A DNA stretch of 64,000 bases, taken from NCBI GenBank assembly GCA_003096535.1, contig QEKJ01000003.1, forward strand, positions 1 through 64,000, written 5' to 3'. The stretch comes from Agathobaculum butyriciproducens (GTDB lineage: Bacteria > Bacillota > Clostridia > Oscillospirales > Butyricicoccaceae). The stretch's first letter is position 1. Each line of letters opens with the position of its first letter. The position numbers and the translations under genes are program-made. Below are positions 1-8,736 of this stretch, piece after piece. Below the pieces are notes generated by a model. The model did not search any database, was not told the origin of the DNA, and was given only the letters and a program-made list of their open reading frames with translations.

Positions 1-294
1 GATAACGGCAGCGAATTTGCCAATGTAGATGGCATGGAGAACTCCGGCCTGCGCAAGAGTGAGAAACGCACGAAAGTATATTACTGTCATGCCCACCATA
101 GCTGGGAGCGTGGTTCTAATGAGAACGCTAACCGTCTAATCCGGCGATGGTTTCCAAAAGGTACTGACTTCTCCAAGGTGACGGCAGCACAGATCGCTGC
201 TTTGCAGGACTGGATCAATAACTATCCACGCAAGGTTCTCAGTTGGGCAACCTCTAATACAGTGTACGAACTGTATATGCAGCAGCAGGAATAA
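1..294 (+). CDS. IS30-family transposase, C-terminal part (cut by window edge)
   Basis: The reading frame is open from base 1, so the N-terminus lies outside the window. The visible residues begin DNGSEFA, which carries the second Asp of the IS30 DDE triad. They continue with the family signature YYCHAHHSWERGSNEN, whose Glu is the third catalytic residue. The family usually has F-P-K-G-T-D-F next, and it is present (FPKGTDF). The C-terminus reaches a normal stop, so this end looks intact. The protein cuts and joins the ends of its own IS. The terminal inverted repeat of the IS could not be delimited because only one end is visible. Confidence 0.9.
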   Translation, partial: DNGSEFANVDGMENSGLRKSEKRTKVYYCHAHHSWERGSNENANRLIRRWFPKGTDFSKVTAAQIAALQDWINNYPRKVLSWATSNTVYELYMQQQE

Positions 295-323
295 GCCATC
301 AAAATCGCATATTTTCTCATTTT

Positions 324-348
324 AGGAGTGGCGAAAAAAGTCACTCCT
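324..348 (+). terminator. Hairpin downstream of the transposase
   Basis: AGGAGTG (324-330) pairs with CACTCCT (342-348) around an A-rich loop. It has no strong U tract, so it could instead belong to the IS end. The rest of 295-504 shows no gene. Confidence 0.35.
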
Positions 349-504
349 TGTTGGCGTGCTTAAAATACCTCGAATTACCCTAAAAAAGTGCTTATAAAGT
401 GTAAAAAGTAAAGGCATTGTGTATGATGTACACAATGCCTAAAAATCTTCTATCAATTTGTGTTAATTTTGCTCTTGCTACTCAGCTGTAATATCAGCAG
501 AGAA

Positions 505-1185
505 TTACTGCAGATTCTCGATGAGTTTGCGGCAGGTATCAGCGGACAGGCTGCTGTACAGGTGATAGACGATGTCATCGTGCGTCCAGAGGAGCGTGAC
601 CGTGCCGTTTTTCTCGATCATCGTAACCGGGCTGCCGTGCAAAGCAAATTCGGTAACGGATGCGTTTTCTGTGTCCACGAGCTTGTGTGCCTCCGAAGTG
701 TCCGTAATCCGGGTGCAGGTCAGGTCGAGAAAATCGGTAGTGCTCTCGTAGGTGACGGTATAGCCGTTAGGTGTGCTGTGCTCATCGGTTTTGTGCATGG
801 TATCCGGCAGATCGAACAGAACCGGCGGTGTGAACGCCTTGCTGTCGGTTTCGGACGGCAGGGCCGATGAAAAACGATAGTCGGTCAGGTCGTTAAACAC
901 GCGCACGACAGTATTGATAAGCGATACGCGGTATGCCTCTACGCTCATCGCGCAGCCGAACGAAACCGCAGCGGAAAGCAGCAGAACAGCGGCCGTGCGG
1001 CGCGCAAGACGGAGGCTCCGGTTAAACGCTGCAGAGTGCTTTTGTGCACGCACCAGACGGCGCATTTCACGCCGGAATTTTCGGGAGAAACGGTGCTCGG
1101 GCAGCGCATCCGGCGTGCAGGCTTGCAGCCACAGTTCGCGCGCTTCGGCGGCCTGCGCGGACAGCATATCGTCAGTGATCTTCAT
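505..1185 (-). CDS. DUF4367-domain membrane protein, partner of the ECF sigma factor
   Basis: This 226-residue protein starts one base after the stop codon of the upstream sigma factor, so the two are translationally coupled. The N-terminal ~60 residues are charged and cytoplasmic-like, a single membrane segment lies near residues 65-85 (TAAVLLLSAAVSFGCAM), and the rest is extracellular. The C-terminal part resembles DUF4367 (a VTMIEKNGTVTLLWTHDD strand pattern followed by an IVYHLYSSLSADT ending). In Clostridia, DUF4367 proteins next to ECF sigma genes are usually sensors or anti-sigma factors. That role is inferred from position and topology; no zinc anti-sigma motif is visible. Confidence 0.7.
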   Translation of the reverse strand: MKITDDMLSAQAAEARELWLQACTPDALPEHRFSRKFRREMRRLVRAQKHSAAFNRSLRLARRTAAVLLLSAAVSFGCAMSVEAYRVSLINTVVRVFNDLTDYRFSSALPSETDSKAFTPPVLFDLPDTMHKTDEHSTPNGYTVTYESTTDFLDLTCTRITDTSEAHKLVDTENASVTEFALHGSPVTMIEKNGTVTLLWTHDDIVYHLYSSLSADTCRKLIENLQ

Positions 1186-1719
1186 TTACGGTTCCTCCAT
1201 CTCGCTCAGCGCTGCGCTGAGTTTTTCCTTGGCACGCTGGATGAGCTTGCGCACGTTCGGCTCGGTCGTATCCAGAATATTCGCAATCTCCGCGTTGGAA
1301 TAGCCGCAGTCGTACCGCAGGAGCAGTACCGAGCGGTAACGCGGCGGCAGGGACGCGATAGCGGCGGCCAGTGCGTCGCGCGCGGCGAGACGCTCGATCT
1401 CGGCGGCAGGCGCAGCTCCAATATATTCCTCGGCAAGCGGCAGGACATTGCGGCGCTGCTTTTCGCGGTACAGGTCGATTGCTTTGTGCTCGGTAATAGT
1501 GACGAGCAGCGCACGCGTTTTGTGACACCTTGGTGAAGAAATGGTATCCAGAATTTCGATGACTTTGAGAAAAGCCTGATGCACCACGTCCTCCGTATCG
1601 CTGCTGTTGCACAGAATGCGGTTTGCGGTGTAGTACATCAGATTTTTGTATTCGCTGTAAAGAATCTCGAACTTGGACTTGTCCGCATCCGAGTCGATCA
1701 TTGCCAGATAGAGAAACAT
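1186..1719 (-). CDS. ECF-type RNA polymerase sigma factor
   Basis: The 177-residue protein has sigma-70 region 2 near residues 20-90 (YSEYKNLMYYTANRIL, DTEDVVHQAFLKVIE) and region 4 near 115-170 (LPPRYRSVLLLRYDCGYSNAEIANIL), the normal ECF layout without regions 1 and 3. It is transcribed from a well-formed sigma-A promoter at 1751-1779 and followed directly by its presumed DUF4367 regulator. A divergent gene at 1918 sits behind an ECF-like promoter and is a candidate target. The stimulus cannot be read from sequence. Confidence 0.9.
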   Translation of the reverse strand: MFLYLAMIDSDADKSKFEILYSEYKNLMYYTANRILCNSSDTEDVVHQAFLKVIEILDTISSPRCHKTRALLVTITEHKAIDLYREKQRRNVLPLAEEYIGAAPAAEIERLAARDALAAAIASLPPRYRSVLLLRYDCGYSNAEIANILDTTEPNVRKLIQRAKEKLSAALSEMEEP

Positions 1720-1750
1720 TTTTACGCCTTCCTGCCTGTTATTTTAGCAG

Positions 1751-1779
1751 ATTATAGCATATTGTGTCCGGCTGTGCAA
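1751..1779 (-). promoter_or_regulatory. sigma-A promoter of the ECF sigma operon
   Basis: On the minus strand TTGCAC (1774-1779) and TATAAT (1751-1756) are separated by 17 bp, about 30 bp before the sigma start codon. Confidence 0.75.
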
Positions 1780-1846
1780 TCCAAAGAGCGGATTTGCAGG
1801 CCGGTTTTTCTCATGCCGCAAAAATTCAAAAATTTTTGCGGGAGCG

Positions 1847-1877
1847 TGTCACAAAACCGGAAGGACATTCGTCTATA
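1847..1877 (+). promoter_or_regulatory. Candidate ECF-type promoter
   Basis: TGTCAC (1847-1852) and CGTCTA (1870-1875) are 17 bp apart and lie about 40 bp before the start of the gene at 1918. TGTCAC plus CGTC is a common ECF promoter shape and differs clearly from the sigma-A boxes used elsewhere in the window. Its position opposite the ECF gene suggests control by that factor, which is an inference. Confidence 0.5.
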
Positions 1878-1917
1878 TAGTATGAGCAGGACAGGAGAGC
1901 CGGAAAGGAGGGAGTGC

Positions 1918-2604
1918 ATGAACAATCGCAGGATATGGTTTCGATTAGGCGGCGTACTGGCTGCGGCAGCTGTCTGCACAGGCGGTGCGGCCGTTGTCTC
2001 CGACCGTGCGCAGGAAGCGAAAAATGTACAGAGGGCGTTCCTCGGCGCGATGGAAACGCAGATGCGGATAGGGTGCTATCCGTCGGAGACCGGCTCACCG
2101 GCCGACCTGACCGAGCGGGAACGCACGGAACTGCAGACGGCATACACTTCACGGGTGGAGCAGTACTACACCGAGAAAAATCCCTGCAGAAAACGATACA
2201 TTGCACTGAACGAGGATTTTCTGACGGCTTGCGATTCTGATGTAGAATACAGCGAGTTCGGCGGCGTGGCCGACTGCCGATTTGACAGCGTGCGGCTGTA
2301 TGCAGACCGAATGACGGCGGTGGTGCAGGCACAGACCGTTGTTTGGGATAAACGGATCTCCGGCAATCCGGAGCAGGGATTTTCGGTGGAGCTGCCGGTC
2401 AATCGGGATACCATCACTGCGACTATGAAGAAAGAGAACGGCGTGTGGAAACTGGACTCGATTGATTCACAGATCAGTCTGTCGGCTGCCGTATCGGCGG
2501 ATGATGAGGTTTGCAGAGAACGCTATCCGACATTTGAAACGGCAAGGCAGGTGGCAGACAGTATAGATGACCAGGCATACATAAAGGAGGCGCGTTTCGC
2601 TTGA
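1918..2604 (+). CDS. Exported protein of unknown function
   Basis: The start is set by AAAGGAGG at 1904-1911, 6 bp before ATG; an in-frame extension upstream to 1579 has no ribosome site. The 228-residue product has an N-terminal hydrophobic segment (residues about 8-27, LGGVLAAAAVCTGGAAVV) and a polar exported remainder. It contains a strand-rich core ending in a KKENGVWKLDSID motif, as seen in secreted small-domain (DUF4829/lumazine-like) proteins. I do not recognise a specific family. It is divergent from the ECF sigma operon and preceded by an ECF-like promoter, so it may be a target of that system. Confidence 0.75.
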   Translation: MNNRRIWFRLGGVLAAAAVCTGGAAVVSDRAQEAKNVQRAFLGAMETQMRIGCYPSETGSPADLTERERTELQTAYTSRVEQYYTEKNPCRKRYIALNEDFLTACDSDVEYSEFGGVADCRFDSVRLYADRMTAVVQAQTVVWDKRISGNPEQGFSVELPVNRDTITATMKKENGVWKLDSIDSQISLSAAVSADDEVCRERYPTFETARQVADSIDDQAYIKEARFA

Positions 2605-2703
2605 ACTATTTTGGGCTGCACCGTGTGGCTGCTCCCGCATGAAAAGGATAGAGCGGCGGACTTGTTGTGGGGACAAATCCGCCGTAAACGGAAGAGAAAA
2701 GTG

Positions 2704-2736
2704 AAACAGTCACAGACTGAACTGCTGTGACTGTTT
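2704..2736 (+). terminator. Intrinsic terminator after the 1918 gene
   Basis: AAACAGTCACAG (2704-2715) pairs with CTGTGACTGTTT (2725-2736) and is followed by a T-rich stretch. Confidence 0.75.
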
Positions 2737-2778
2737 TCGTCTGCTTGCAGAATATACAAAAAATTTTGAAAAAAGTTG

Positions 2779-2807
2779 TTGACATTTCTGAGAGAATATA
2801 ATATACT
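2779..2807 (+). promoter_or_regulatory. sigma-A promoter of tRNA-Phe
   Basis: TTGACA (2779-2784) and TATACT (2802-2807) are separated by 17 bp and lie 20 bp before the tRNA. Confidence 0.8.
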
Positions 2808-2827
2808 AAACAAGCGCTGTAAAAAAC

Positions 2828-2903
2828 GCCTCTGTAGCTCAGTCGGTAGAGCAGGGGACTGAAAATCCCCGTGTCGGTGGTTCGATTCCGCCCGGAGGCA
2901 CCA
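2828..2903 (+). tRNA. tRNA-Phe (GAA)
   Basis: The 7-bp acceptor GCCTCTG/CGGAGGC, D arm, anticodon stem GGGGA/TCCCC with loop CTGAAAA (anticodon GAA) and T arm GGTGG-TTCGATT-CCGCC are all present. CCA is encoded at 2901-2903. Confidence 0.95.
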
Positions 2904-2904
2904 T

Positions 2905-2937
2905 TTTTTAATGAGTGCCATTGGCACTCATTAAAAA
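2905..2937 (+). terminator. Long perfect hairpin after tRNA-Phe
   Basis: A 15-bp stem around the trinucleotide loop ATT (arms 2905-2919 and 2923-2937), A/T at its base and GTGCC/GGCAC at its top. It can terminate transcription in either direction. It also resembles the small palindromes with trinucleotide loops found elsewhere in the window. Confidence 0.6.
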
Positions 2938-2940
2938 ATA

Positions 2941-3110
2941 ATACCTCCGTGCTGAGGAATCGAAAGCTGGCTCTTGGAAATATGCCGGTGGCATATTTCA
3001 ACCAGCGTGGCTTTTTCCGCAGAAAAAGCGATTCCGCCCGGAGATGTAGCGTCGGAGCGGCAAGTAACCCATCTTCGAGTCAAAAAATCGCGTTAGCGCG
3101 AAAAACCAAA
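2941..3110. repeat. Palindrome-rich relic with a fragment of the tRNA-Phe 3' end
   Basis: No gene is seen here. AAATATGCC (2978-2986) pairs with GGCATATTT (2990-2998) across loop GGT. CGATTCCGCCCGGAG at 3029-3043 repeats bases 2883-2897 of tRNA-Phe exactly. A CGCG-TTAG-CGCG hairpin follows near 3090. The stretch looks like the debris of duplications and small palindrome insertions between two tRNA genes. Confidence 0.6.
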
Positions 3111-3113
3111 TAT

Positions 3114-3189
3114 GCGGCTGTAGCTCATCTGGTAGAGCGCCACCTTGCCAAGGTGGAGGTAGCGAGTTCGAGCCTCGTCAGCCGCTCCA
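3114..3189 (+). tRNA. tRNA-Gly (GCC)
   Basis: Acceptor GCGGCTG/CAGCCGC, anticodon stem CACCT/AGGTG with loop TGCCA-centred (anticodon GCC), T arm with GTTCGAG, and encoded CCA. Its 3' end is repeated twice downstream. Confidence 0.95.
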
Positions 3190-3494
3190 AATCAAAGGAC
3201 ACCGATGTAATTCGGTGTTTTTCTTTTATCCGTAGCACACTCGCTTCCTCCACCTTCGTAAAATCAGAGGTCGGGGTCCCCGTGAAAGCCTGCGGCTTTT
3301 GCGGGGTGTGGATGCGAGTTCGAGCCTCGTCAGCCGCTCCAAATCAAAGGACACCGATGTAATTCGGTGTTTTTTTTATCCGCAGCACACTCACTTCCTC
3401 CACTTTCATAAAATCAGAGGTCGGGGTGTGGATGCGAGTTTGAGCCTCGTCAGCCGCTCTAAATCAAAAAAGCACCGATGTATTCGGTGCTTTT
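3162..3494 (+). repeat. Tandem copies of the tRNA-Gly 3' end with its terminator
   Basis: The sequence from the T arm through the CCA, a short spacer and an ACACCGA-loop-TCGGTGT terminator occurs three times, beginning at 3162, 3314 and 3434. The spacers between copies (TTTATCCG..CAGCACACTC..CTTCCTCCAC) are also repeated. The unit is about 120 bp; the first interval is 152 bp because of a 30-bp palindromic insertion plus 2 bp in a T run. Copies 2 and 3 lack the tRNA 5' part and are pseudo-tRNA fragments. Confidence 0.9.
3278..3306. repeat. Small palindromic insertion with apparent target duplication
   Basis: CCCCG-TG-AAAGCC, loop TGC, GGCTTT-TG-CGGGG folds into a near-perfect hairpin. The neighbouring tandem copy (3421-3432) has the empty site TCGGGGTGTGG. 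The filled site has GGGGT on both sides, as expected for a 5-bp target duplication. Confidence 0.7.
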
Positions 3495-3665
3495 TGTTTT
3501 ACCCAAACCGCCAGCCACTGTTAATTCTTTGTCGGTTTACCGCTTCACCATGATAGTGCAATAACCGCTTTGCATGAAATTCCCTTTATCAGAAAATGAA
3601 ATTTATGAAAAAATACAAAATTCACGTTTGCAGCAGAGAAACAAACGCAAACTGCGAAAGAACGC

Positions 3666-3694
3666 TTGTGACACCCCGTCAAATATGCTATAAT
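3666..3694 (+). promoter_or_regulatory. sigma-A promoter of lepA-hemW
   Basis: TTGTGA (3666-3671) and TATAAT (3689-3694) are 17 bp apart. The resulting leader of about 200 nt to the lepA start holds two hairpins: CACCGC/GCGGTG just after 3713, and CGGTAATAC/GTATTACCG at about 3778-3800. No gene is supported in 3495-3907. Confidence 0.6.
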
Positions 3695-3907
3695 GAGCCT
3701 ATATTTGAGGTAACACCGCACAATGAAAGCTGCGGTGCTTTGCGGAAATTTTGCGCCCTGACTTCGTTCCGGTTTCACGGTAATACAGCAAGTATTACCG
3801 CAAAACTGTGTATAGTCAGTACACGAAATTTACTCGCAAATCACACTTGTTCCATTATGCGGTATTACCTTGTTCGCTTTACAGTTTACAGATAAGGAGC
3901 TTTCGAC

Positions 3908-5719
3908 GTGAAAAATCGCGAGCAAATTCGCAATTTCTCCATCATTGCGCATATTGACCACGGCAAATCTACGCTGGCAGACCGTCTGCTGGAGCAGTGC
4001 AAGGCCGTTTCCGTGCGTGAAATGGAGGAGCAGCTACTCGACAATATGGAGCTTGAGCGCGAGCGCGGCATTACCATCAAGGCGCGTGCTGTCCGCATGG
4101 AATATACCGCGGACAACGGCAAGACCTACGAAATGAATCTGATCGACACCCCGGGACATGTGGACTTCAACTATGAGGTTTCGCGTTCTCTGGCGGCGTG
4201 TGAGGGTGCGCTTCTGGTTGTTGATGCGGCACAGGGTATTGAGGCGCAGACGCTCGGCAACACCTATCTTGCCATTGACGCCGGTCTGGAGGTCGTGCCG
4301 GTCATCAACAAGATCGACCTGCCGGCGGCAGACGCGCCGCGCGTCAAGAAGGAGATCGAGGATATCATCGGCATTCCGGCAGAGGACTCGCCCGAAATTT
4401 CCGCAAAAATGAATATCAACATTCACGAGGTGCTCGAGCGTATCGTCACTGATATTCCGGCGCCGGAGGGCGATGCGGATGCGCCGCTGCGTGCGCTCGT
4501 GTTCGACAGCCAGTATGACCCGTACAAGGGCGTTGTCGTTTACATGCGCCTGCTTGACGGCAAGATCTGCCCGGGCATGAAGGTCAAAATGATGGCCACC
4601 GGTGCCGAATTTCAGGTGCTTGAGTGCGGCTATATGCTGCCGCTCGGTCTGTCTCCGCAGCAGGAGCTGTGTGCCGGTGAGGTAGGCTACTTTACCGCCT
4701 CTATTAAAAAGGTATCCGACACTCGTGTCGGCGATACCGTTACCGGTGTGGAAAATCCGACGCCGGAGGCGCTGCCCGGCTATCGCCCGGCACGTCCGAT
4801 GGTATTCTGCGGTATTTACACCGAGGACGGCTCCAAGTATCCCGACCTGCGTGACGCACTTGAAAAACTGCAGCTCAATGACGCAGCGCTGTCGTTTGAG
4901 CCGGAAAGCTCGGTCGCACTCGGCTTCGGCTTCCGCTGCGGCTTCCTCGGTATGCTGCACATGGAGATCATTCAGGAGCGTCTCGAACGCGAGTTCGACC
5001 TCGACCTTGTTACCACGTTGCCGAGCGTTATCTATGAGGTCAGCAAGACCGACGGCACCGTGCAGCGCTGCGATAATCCGCACGATTATCCGAGTCCGGA
5101 TGTTATCGAGGAGGCTCGCGAGCCGTATGTCAAGGCGTCCATCATGACGCCGCAGGAGTTTGTCGGCAACATCATGCCGATGTGCCAGGACCGCCGCGGC
5201 ATTTTTAAGGATATGCAGTATCTGGACTCCAATTTGGTCGAGCTGCATTACGAAATGCCGACCGGTGAGATTATTTATGACTTTTTCGACGCGCTCAAGG
5301 CTCGTACCAAGGGTTATGCATCGCTCGATTATGAATTTATCGACTATCGCAAGAGCGATCTTGTCAAGGTCGATATGCTGCTCAACGGCGATCAGGTGGA
5401 CGCGCTGTCCTTTATCGCGCACCGCGACAAGGCCTACGGCCGTGCCCGCCGTATCTGCGAAAAGCTGAAGGAGAATATCCCGCGTCAGCTGTTTGAGGTG
5501 CCGATCCAGGCAGCCATCGGCGGCAAGGTCATCGCTCGTGAAACCGTCAAGGCGCTTCGCAAGGACGTACTGGCTAAGTGCTACGGCGGCGATATCACGC
5601 GTAAGAAGAAGCTGCTCGAAAAGCAGAAGGAAGGCAAGAAGAAGATGCGTGCGCTCGGCACGGTTCAGCTGCCGACCGAGGCTTTTATGGCTGTGCTTAA
5701 ACTCGATGAAGAAAACTAA
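3908..5719 (+). CDS. lepA: Elongation factor 4 (LepA)
   Basis: This 603-residue ribosomal GTPase back-translocates or remodels stalled ribosomes. The G motifs are intact: AHIDHGKST (G1) near residue 15, DTPGH (G3) near 80, and NKID (G4) near 135. The C-terminal LepA-specific domain with the basic tail ([19 protein letters not shown]) is present, and the length is normal for the family. The GTG start at 3908 follows AAGGAG at 3894-3899. hemW starts inside its last codons. In Bacillus, lepA-hemW lies beside gpr-spoIIP. Here those genes are about 6 kb away, separated by other genes. Confidence 0.97.
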   Translation: MKNREQIRNFSIIAHIDHGKSTLADRLLEQCKAVSVREMEEQLLDNMELERERGITIKARAVRMEYTADNGKTYEMNLIDTPGHVDFNYEVSRSLAACEGALLVVDAAQGIEAQTLGNTYLAIDAGLEVVPVINKIDLPAADAPRVKKEIEDIIGIPAEDSPEISAKMNINIHEVLERIVTDIPAPEGDADAPLRALVFDSQYDPYKGVVVYMRLLDGKICPGMKVKMMATGAEFQVLECGYMLPLGLSPQQELCAGEVGYFTASIKKVSDTRVGDTVTGVENPTPEALPGYRPARPMVFCGIYTEDGSKYPDLRDALEKLQLNDAALSFEPESSVALGFGFRCGFLGMLHMEIIQERLEREFDLDLVTTLPSVIYEVSKTDGTVQRCDNPHDYPSPDVIEEAREPYVKASIMTPQEFVGNIMPMCQDRRGIFKDMQYLDSNLVELHYEMPTGEIIYDFFDALKARTKGYASLDYEFIDYRKSDLVKVDMLLNGDQVDALSFIAHRDKAYGRARRICEKLKENIPRQLFEVPIQAAIGGKVIARETVKALRKDVLAKCYGGDITRKKKLLEKQKEGKKKMRALGTVQLPTEAFMAVLKLDEEN

Positions 5720-6848
5720 CGCTGCAACAGGCGGCAAGCCGCTCGGCCTCTACCTGCACATCCCGTTCTGCGTGAAAAAGTGCGCGTACTGCGATTTTTA
5801 TTCGATCACGGATGCGTCACTCAAAGCCGATTACACGGCGGCGCTGATTCGTGATATAAAGGCGTACGGCGAACGCTGTTCCGGTTACACGGTCGATACC
5901 GTGTACATCGGCGGCGGCACGCCGACCTGCCTTGGCGCAGGCTATCTCAGCGAGATTTTACAGGCGGTCGGGGCATGCTTTGCAATTGCGGAAAACGCCG
6001 AAATCACGGTGGAATGCAATCCGGAGAGCACGGATCAAGCGGTGCTGGAGGCCATGCATAAGCACGGCGTCAACCGGCTCTCGTTTGGCGTGCAGGCGGC
6101 GCACGACACCGAGCTTAAACGCATCGGCCGTATCCACGACTTTGCGCAGGCACAGGCAGCCGTAGAACTCGCACGGCAGTGCGGCTTTACCAACATCAGC
6201 CTTGACTTGATGTACGGCCTGCCGGACCAGACGCAGGCGCAGTTTCTCGACTCGGTAACGCAGTGTTTGACGTTGAATCCGCAGCATTTGTCGTGCTACG
6301 GACTCAAACTGGAGCCTGCAACACCGATGGGACGTGAAAATCCGGTTCTGCCGGATGACGACACGCAGGCAGATACCTATCTTGCCATGTGCAGACTGCT
6401 CTGCAGGAACGGCTTCGAGCACTATGAAATATCAAATTTCGCAAAACCGGGTTTTCGTTCCCGGCATAATTTCAAATACTGGGATCTTTCCGACTATCTC
6501 GGACTGGGACCGGGCGCCCATTCTTTCCTGAATGGCCGCCGGTTCGCGTTTGCCCGGGATATCAGGGCTTATATCAGCGGTGAGAGCATCCCGCAGGACG
6601 AGGAGGAGGTCTCGGACTTCCGGCGGCAGGGCGAATACCTGATGGTGCGTCTGCGTACCTCGGACGGTGCGGATATGCACGATCTCGAAAACCGATACCA
6701 TGTCAGTACGGCTCCTTACGAGCAGGTATTCTGCATGCTGGAAAAGCACGGTCTTGCCGCTCACGAGGGAACACGGTGGTATCTCACCGAACAGGGGTTT
6801 CTGGTTTCCAACAGCATTATCAATGCTGTGGTGGAAGCCGGAGAATAA
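5706..6848 (+). CDS. hemW: HemW-like radical SAM protein (heme chaperone / HemN paralogue)
   Basis: The start ATG at 5706 overlaps the lepA end by 14 bp, which favours translational coupling; upstream in-frame codons lie inside lepA. The 380-residue protein begins [18 protein letters not shown], with the radical-SAM CxxxCxxC cluster motif. [17 protein letters not shown] and SFGVQ follow in the order typical of HemN/HemW, and the HemN C-terminal domain is present. HemW is a heme-transfer protein rather than the true coproporphyrinogen dehydrogenase. The lepA neighbour and the C-V-K-K-C spacing support HemW. Confidence 0.9.
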   Translation: MKKTNAATGGKPLGLYLHIPFCVKKCAYCDFYSITDASLKADYTAALIRDIKAYGERCSGYTVDTVYIGGGTPTCLGAGYLSEILQAVGACFAIAENAEITVECNPESTDQAVLEAMHKHGVNRLSFGVQAAHDTELKRIGRIHDFAQAQAAVELARQCGFTNISLDLMYGLPDQTQAQFLDSVTQCLTLNPQHLSCYGLKLEPATPMGRENPVLPDDDTQADTYLAMCRLLCRNGFEHYEISNFAKPGFRSRHNFKYWDLSDYLGLGPGAHSFLNGRRFAFARDIRAYISGESIPQDEEEVSDFRRQGEYLMVRLRTSDGADMHDLENRYHVSTAPYEQVFCMLEKHGLAAHEGTRWYLTEQGFLVSNSIINAVVEAGE

Positions 6849-6929
6849 TTGAGAACGACGGATTCTCAATTTTCCATTATTCATTTGTTTGTGATAAATT
6901 AACATATACGCAAAAATGGAGGAATCACT

Positions 6930-7199
6930 ATGCGCGCAGTAATCACAGTAACAGGCAAGGACCGTACCGGTATCATCGCCAAGATTTCGAACACGCTCTA
7001 TGAGCAGCAGGTCAACATCATCGACATTTCGCAGAACGTCATGGAAGATGTATTTGCAATGGTTATGCTGGTAAACATCGACAAGTGCACCGTAGACTTC
7101 AACACGCTCATCGACCTGCTTGACAAGGATGGTGAGGAACTCGGCATGAAGATTCACACCATGCACGAGGACATCTTCGACGCAATGCACAAAATCTGA
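6930..7199 (+). CDS. ACT-domain protein, UPF0237 family
   Basis: A single 89-residue ACT fold (RAVITVTGKDRTGIIAKISNTL, then VNIIDISQNVMEDVFAMVMLV). UPF0237 proteins are usually encoded directly before a UPF0210 protein, as here (66-bp gap), and are thought to sense a small ligand such as an amino acid. The ligand is unknown. ATG follows GGAGG at 6919-6923. Confidence 0.9.
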   Translation: MRAVITVTGKDRTGIIAKISNTLYEQQVNIIDISQNVMEDVFAMVMLVNIDKCTVDFNTLIDLLDKDGEELGMKIHTMHEDIFDAMHKI

Positions 7200-7265
7200 C
7201 AAATTGACGGAATCGAGAGCAGGTAACCGATTCTCAACTCTCAATTTTTCAGGAGGTTTAGTTAA

Positions 7266-8630
7266 ATGTCTATGATCAACACGAAAGATATTCTGGAAAC
7301 CATTAAGATGATCGAGGAGGAGCACCTCGACATTCGTACCATCACGATGGGCATTTCGCTGCGCGACCTTGCAGCGGACGACATCAATGTGCTGGCAGAC
7401 AAGGTATACGACAAGGTAACGCGCCGCGCGGAAAAGCTGGTTGCCACCGGCGAGCAGATTGAGCGCGAGCTTGGTATCCCGATCATCAACAAGCGTATTT
7501 CGGTAACGCCGATCGCCATGGTCGGTGCGACCTCCTCGGCAAACAGCTATGTACCGCTGGCCAAGGCGCTTGACCGTGCCGCTGCGACCACTGGCGTCAA
7601 CTTCGTCGGCGGCTTCTCGGCTCTGGTGCAGAAGGGTTTTGCCAAGGGCGATGAAATCCTGATCAACTCCATTCCGGAGGCAATGGCGGAGACCAATCTG
7701 GTCTGCTCGTCGGTCAACGTTGCGTCCACCAAGGCGGGCGTCAATCTGGATGCCATCGGTCTGATGGGCCGCATCATCAAGCAGACCGCAGAACTGACCA
7801 AGGACAATGATTCCATGGGCTGCTCCAAGCTGGTCGTTTTTGCCAACGCGGTAGACGATAACCCGTTCATGGCCGGTGCGTTCCACGGCATCGGTGAACC
7901 GGAGACCGTTATCAACGTTGGCGTTTCCGGTCCGGGCGTTGTGCAGTCCGCAATTCGCCGCGCAGGTGACTGCTCCATCGGCGAGGTAGCTGACGTGATC
8001 AAGAAAACTGCGTTCAAGATCACCCGTATGGGCCAGCTGGTCGGCGCACTGGCAAGCCAGCGCCTGGGTGTGCCGTTCGGCATCGTTGACCTGTCTCTCG
8101 CACCGACGCCGGCGATCGGTGACTCGGTTGCGCGTATTCTGGAGGAAGTTGGTCTGGAGGTCTGCGGCGGCTGCGGCACGACCGCAATCCTCGCGATGCT
8201 GAATGATGCCGTTAAGAAGGGCGGCGTTATGGCATCCTCGAGTGTCGGCGGTCTGTCCGGCGCATTCATTCCGGTTTCCGAGGACGAGGGCATGATTGCG
8301 GCGGCTCAGGCAGGCGCACTGACCCTTGAGAAGCTCGAAGCAATGACTGCGGTATGCTCGGTTGGTATCGACATGGTTGCTGTTCCGGGTGACACCACTG
8401 CTGAGGTCATCTCCGGCCTGATCGCGGACGAGATCGCAATCGGCGTTGTCAACACCAAGACCACTGCTGTCCGTGTTATCCCGGCCATCGGCAAGGGAGT
8501 CGGTGATATGGTCGAGTTCGGCGGTCTGCTTGGCTCGGCTCCGATCATGCCGATCAAGACCGGTTCTCCCGCGAAGTTCATTAACCGCGGAGGCCGTATT
8601 CCGGCTCCGATTCAGAGCCTCAAGAACTAA
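7266..8630 (+). CDS. UPF0210 / PFL-family protein
   Basis: The 454-residue protein matches the UPF0210 (DUF711) family end to end: [29 protein letters not shown] at the start, glycine-rich stretches in the middle ([21 protein letters not shown]), and a short conserved C-terminal [11 protein letters not shown]. It is cytoplasmic with no signal. The family is related to pyruvate formate-lyase-type folds, but its reaction is not established. Co-transcription with the ACT protein upstream is likely; AGGAGG lies before ATG. Confidence 0.9.
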   Translation: MSMINTKDILETIKMIEEEHLDIRTITMGISLRDLAADDINVLADKVYDKVTRRAEKLVATGEQIERELGIPIINKRISVTPIAMVGATSSANSYVPLAKALDRAAATTGVNFVGGFSALVQKGFAKGDEILINSIPEAMAETNLVCSSVNVASTKAGVNLDAIGLMGRIIKQTAELTKDNDSMGCSKLVVFANAVDDNPFMAGAFHGIGEPETVINVGVSGPGVVQSAIRRAGDCSIGEVADVIKKTAFKITRMGQLVGALASQRLGVPFGIVDLSLAPTPAIGDSVARILEEVGLEVCGGCGTTAILAMLNDAVKKGGVMASSSVGGLSGAFIPVSEDEGMIAAAQAGALTLEKLEAMTAVCSVGIDMVAVPGDTTAEVISGLIADEIAIGVVNTKTTAVRVIPAIGKGVGDMVEFGGLLGSAPIMPIKTGSPAKFINRGGRIPAPIQSLKN

Positions 8631-8645
8631 CTGCATAAAGCGCAT

Positions 8646-8677
8646 AAAAACAGCTCAGCAATGCCTGAGCTGTTTTT
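8646..8677 (+). terminator. Intrinsic terminator after the UPF0210 gene
   Basis: AAAAACAGCTCAG (8646-8658) pairs with CTGAGCTGTTTTT (8665-8677). Confidence 0.85.
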
Positions 8678-8701
8678 ATGCTATGCCTGTGAGACGAAAA
8701 G

Positions 8702-8727
8702 ACGCCCGCTCAAAAATGAGTGGGCGT
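8702..8727 (-). terminator. Terminator of the small exported protein gene
   Basis: ACGCCC-CTCA pairs with TGAG-GGGCGT. Read on the minus strand it is followed by a T-rich tract, just beyond the stop at 8737. Confidence 0.7.
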
Positions 8728-8736
8728 TTATTGTTT

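Noticed and set aside
3162-3494. CRISPR array
   Set aside because: The repeats are tRNA-Gly 3' ends with terminators, only three copies, with spacers that are themselves repeated. No other array and no cas gene is seen in the window.
3596-3895. 99-aa open frame in the lepA leader
   Set aside because: It starts upstream of the lepA promoter and crosses two hairpins; no ribosome site and unlike any protein I know.
4034-5737. 567-aa open frame on the minus strand opposite lepA
   Set aside because: It mirrors the codon pattern of lepA, has no ribosome site and no recognisable domain.
6432-8645. 737-aa open frame on the minus strand opposite hemW and the UPF0210 gene
   Set aside because: It spans three well-identified plus-strand genes and an intergenic gap; low-complexity composition typical of antisense shadows.
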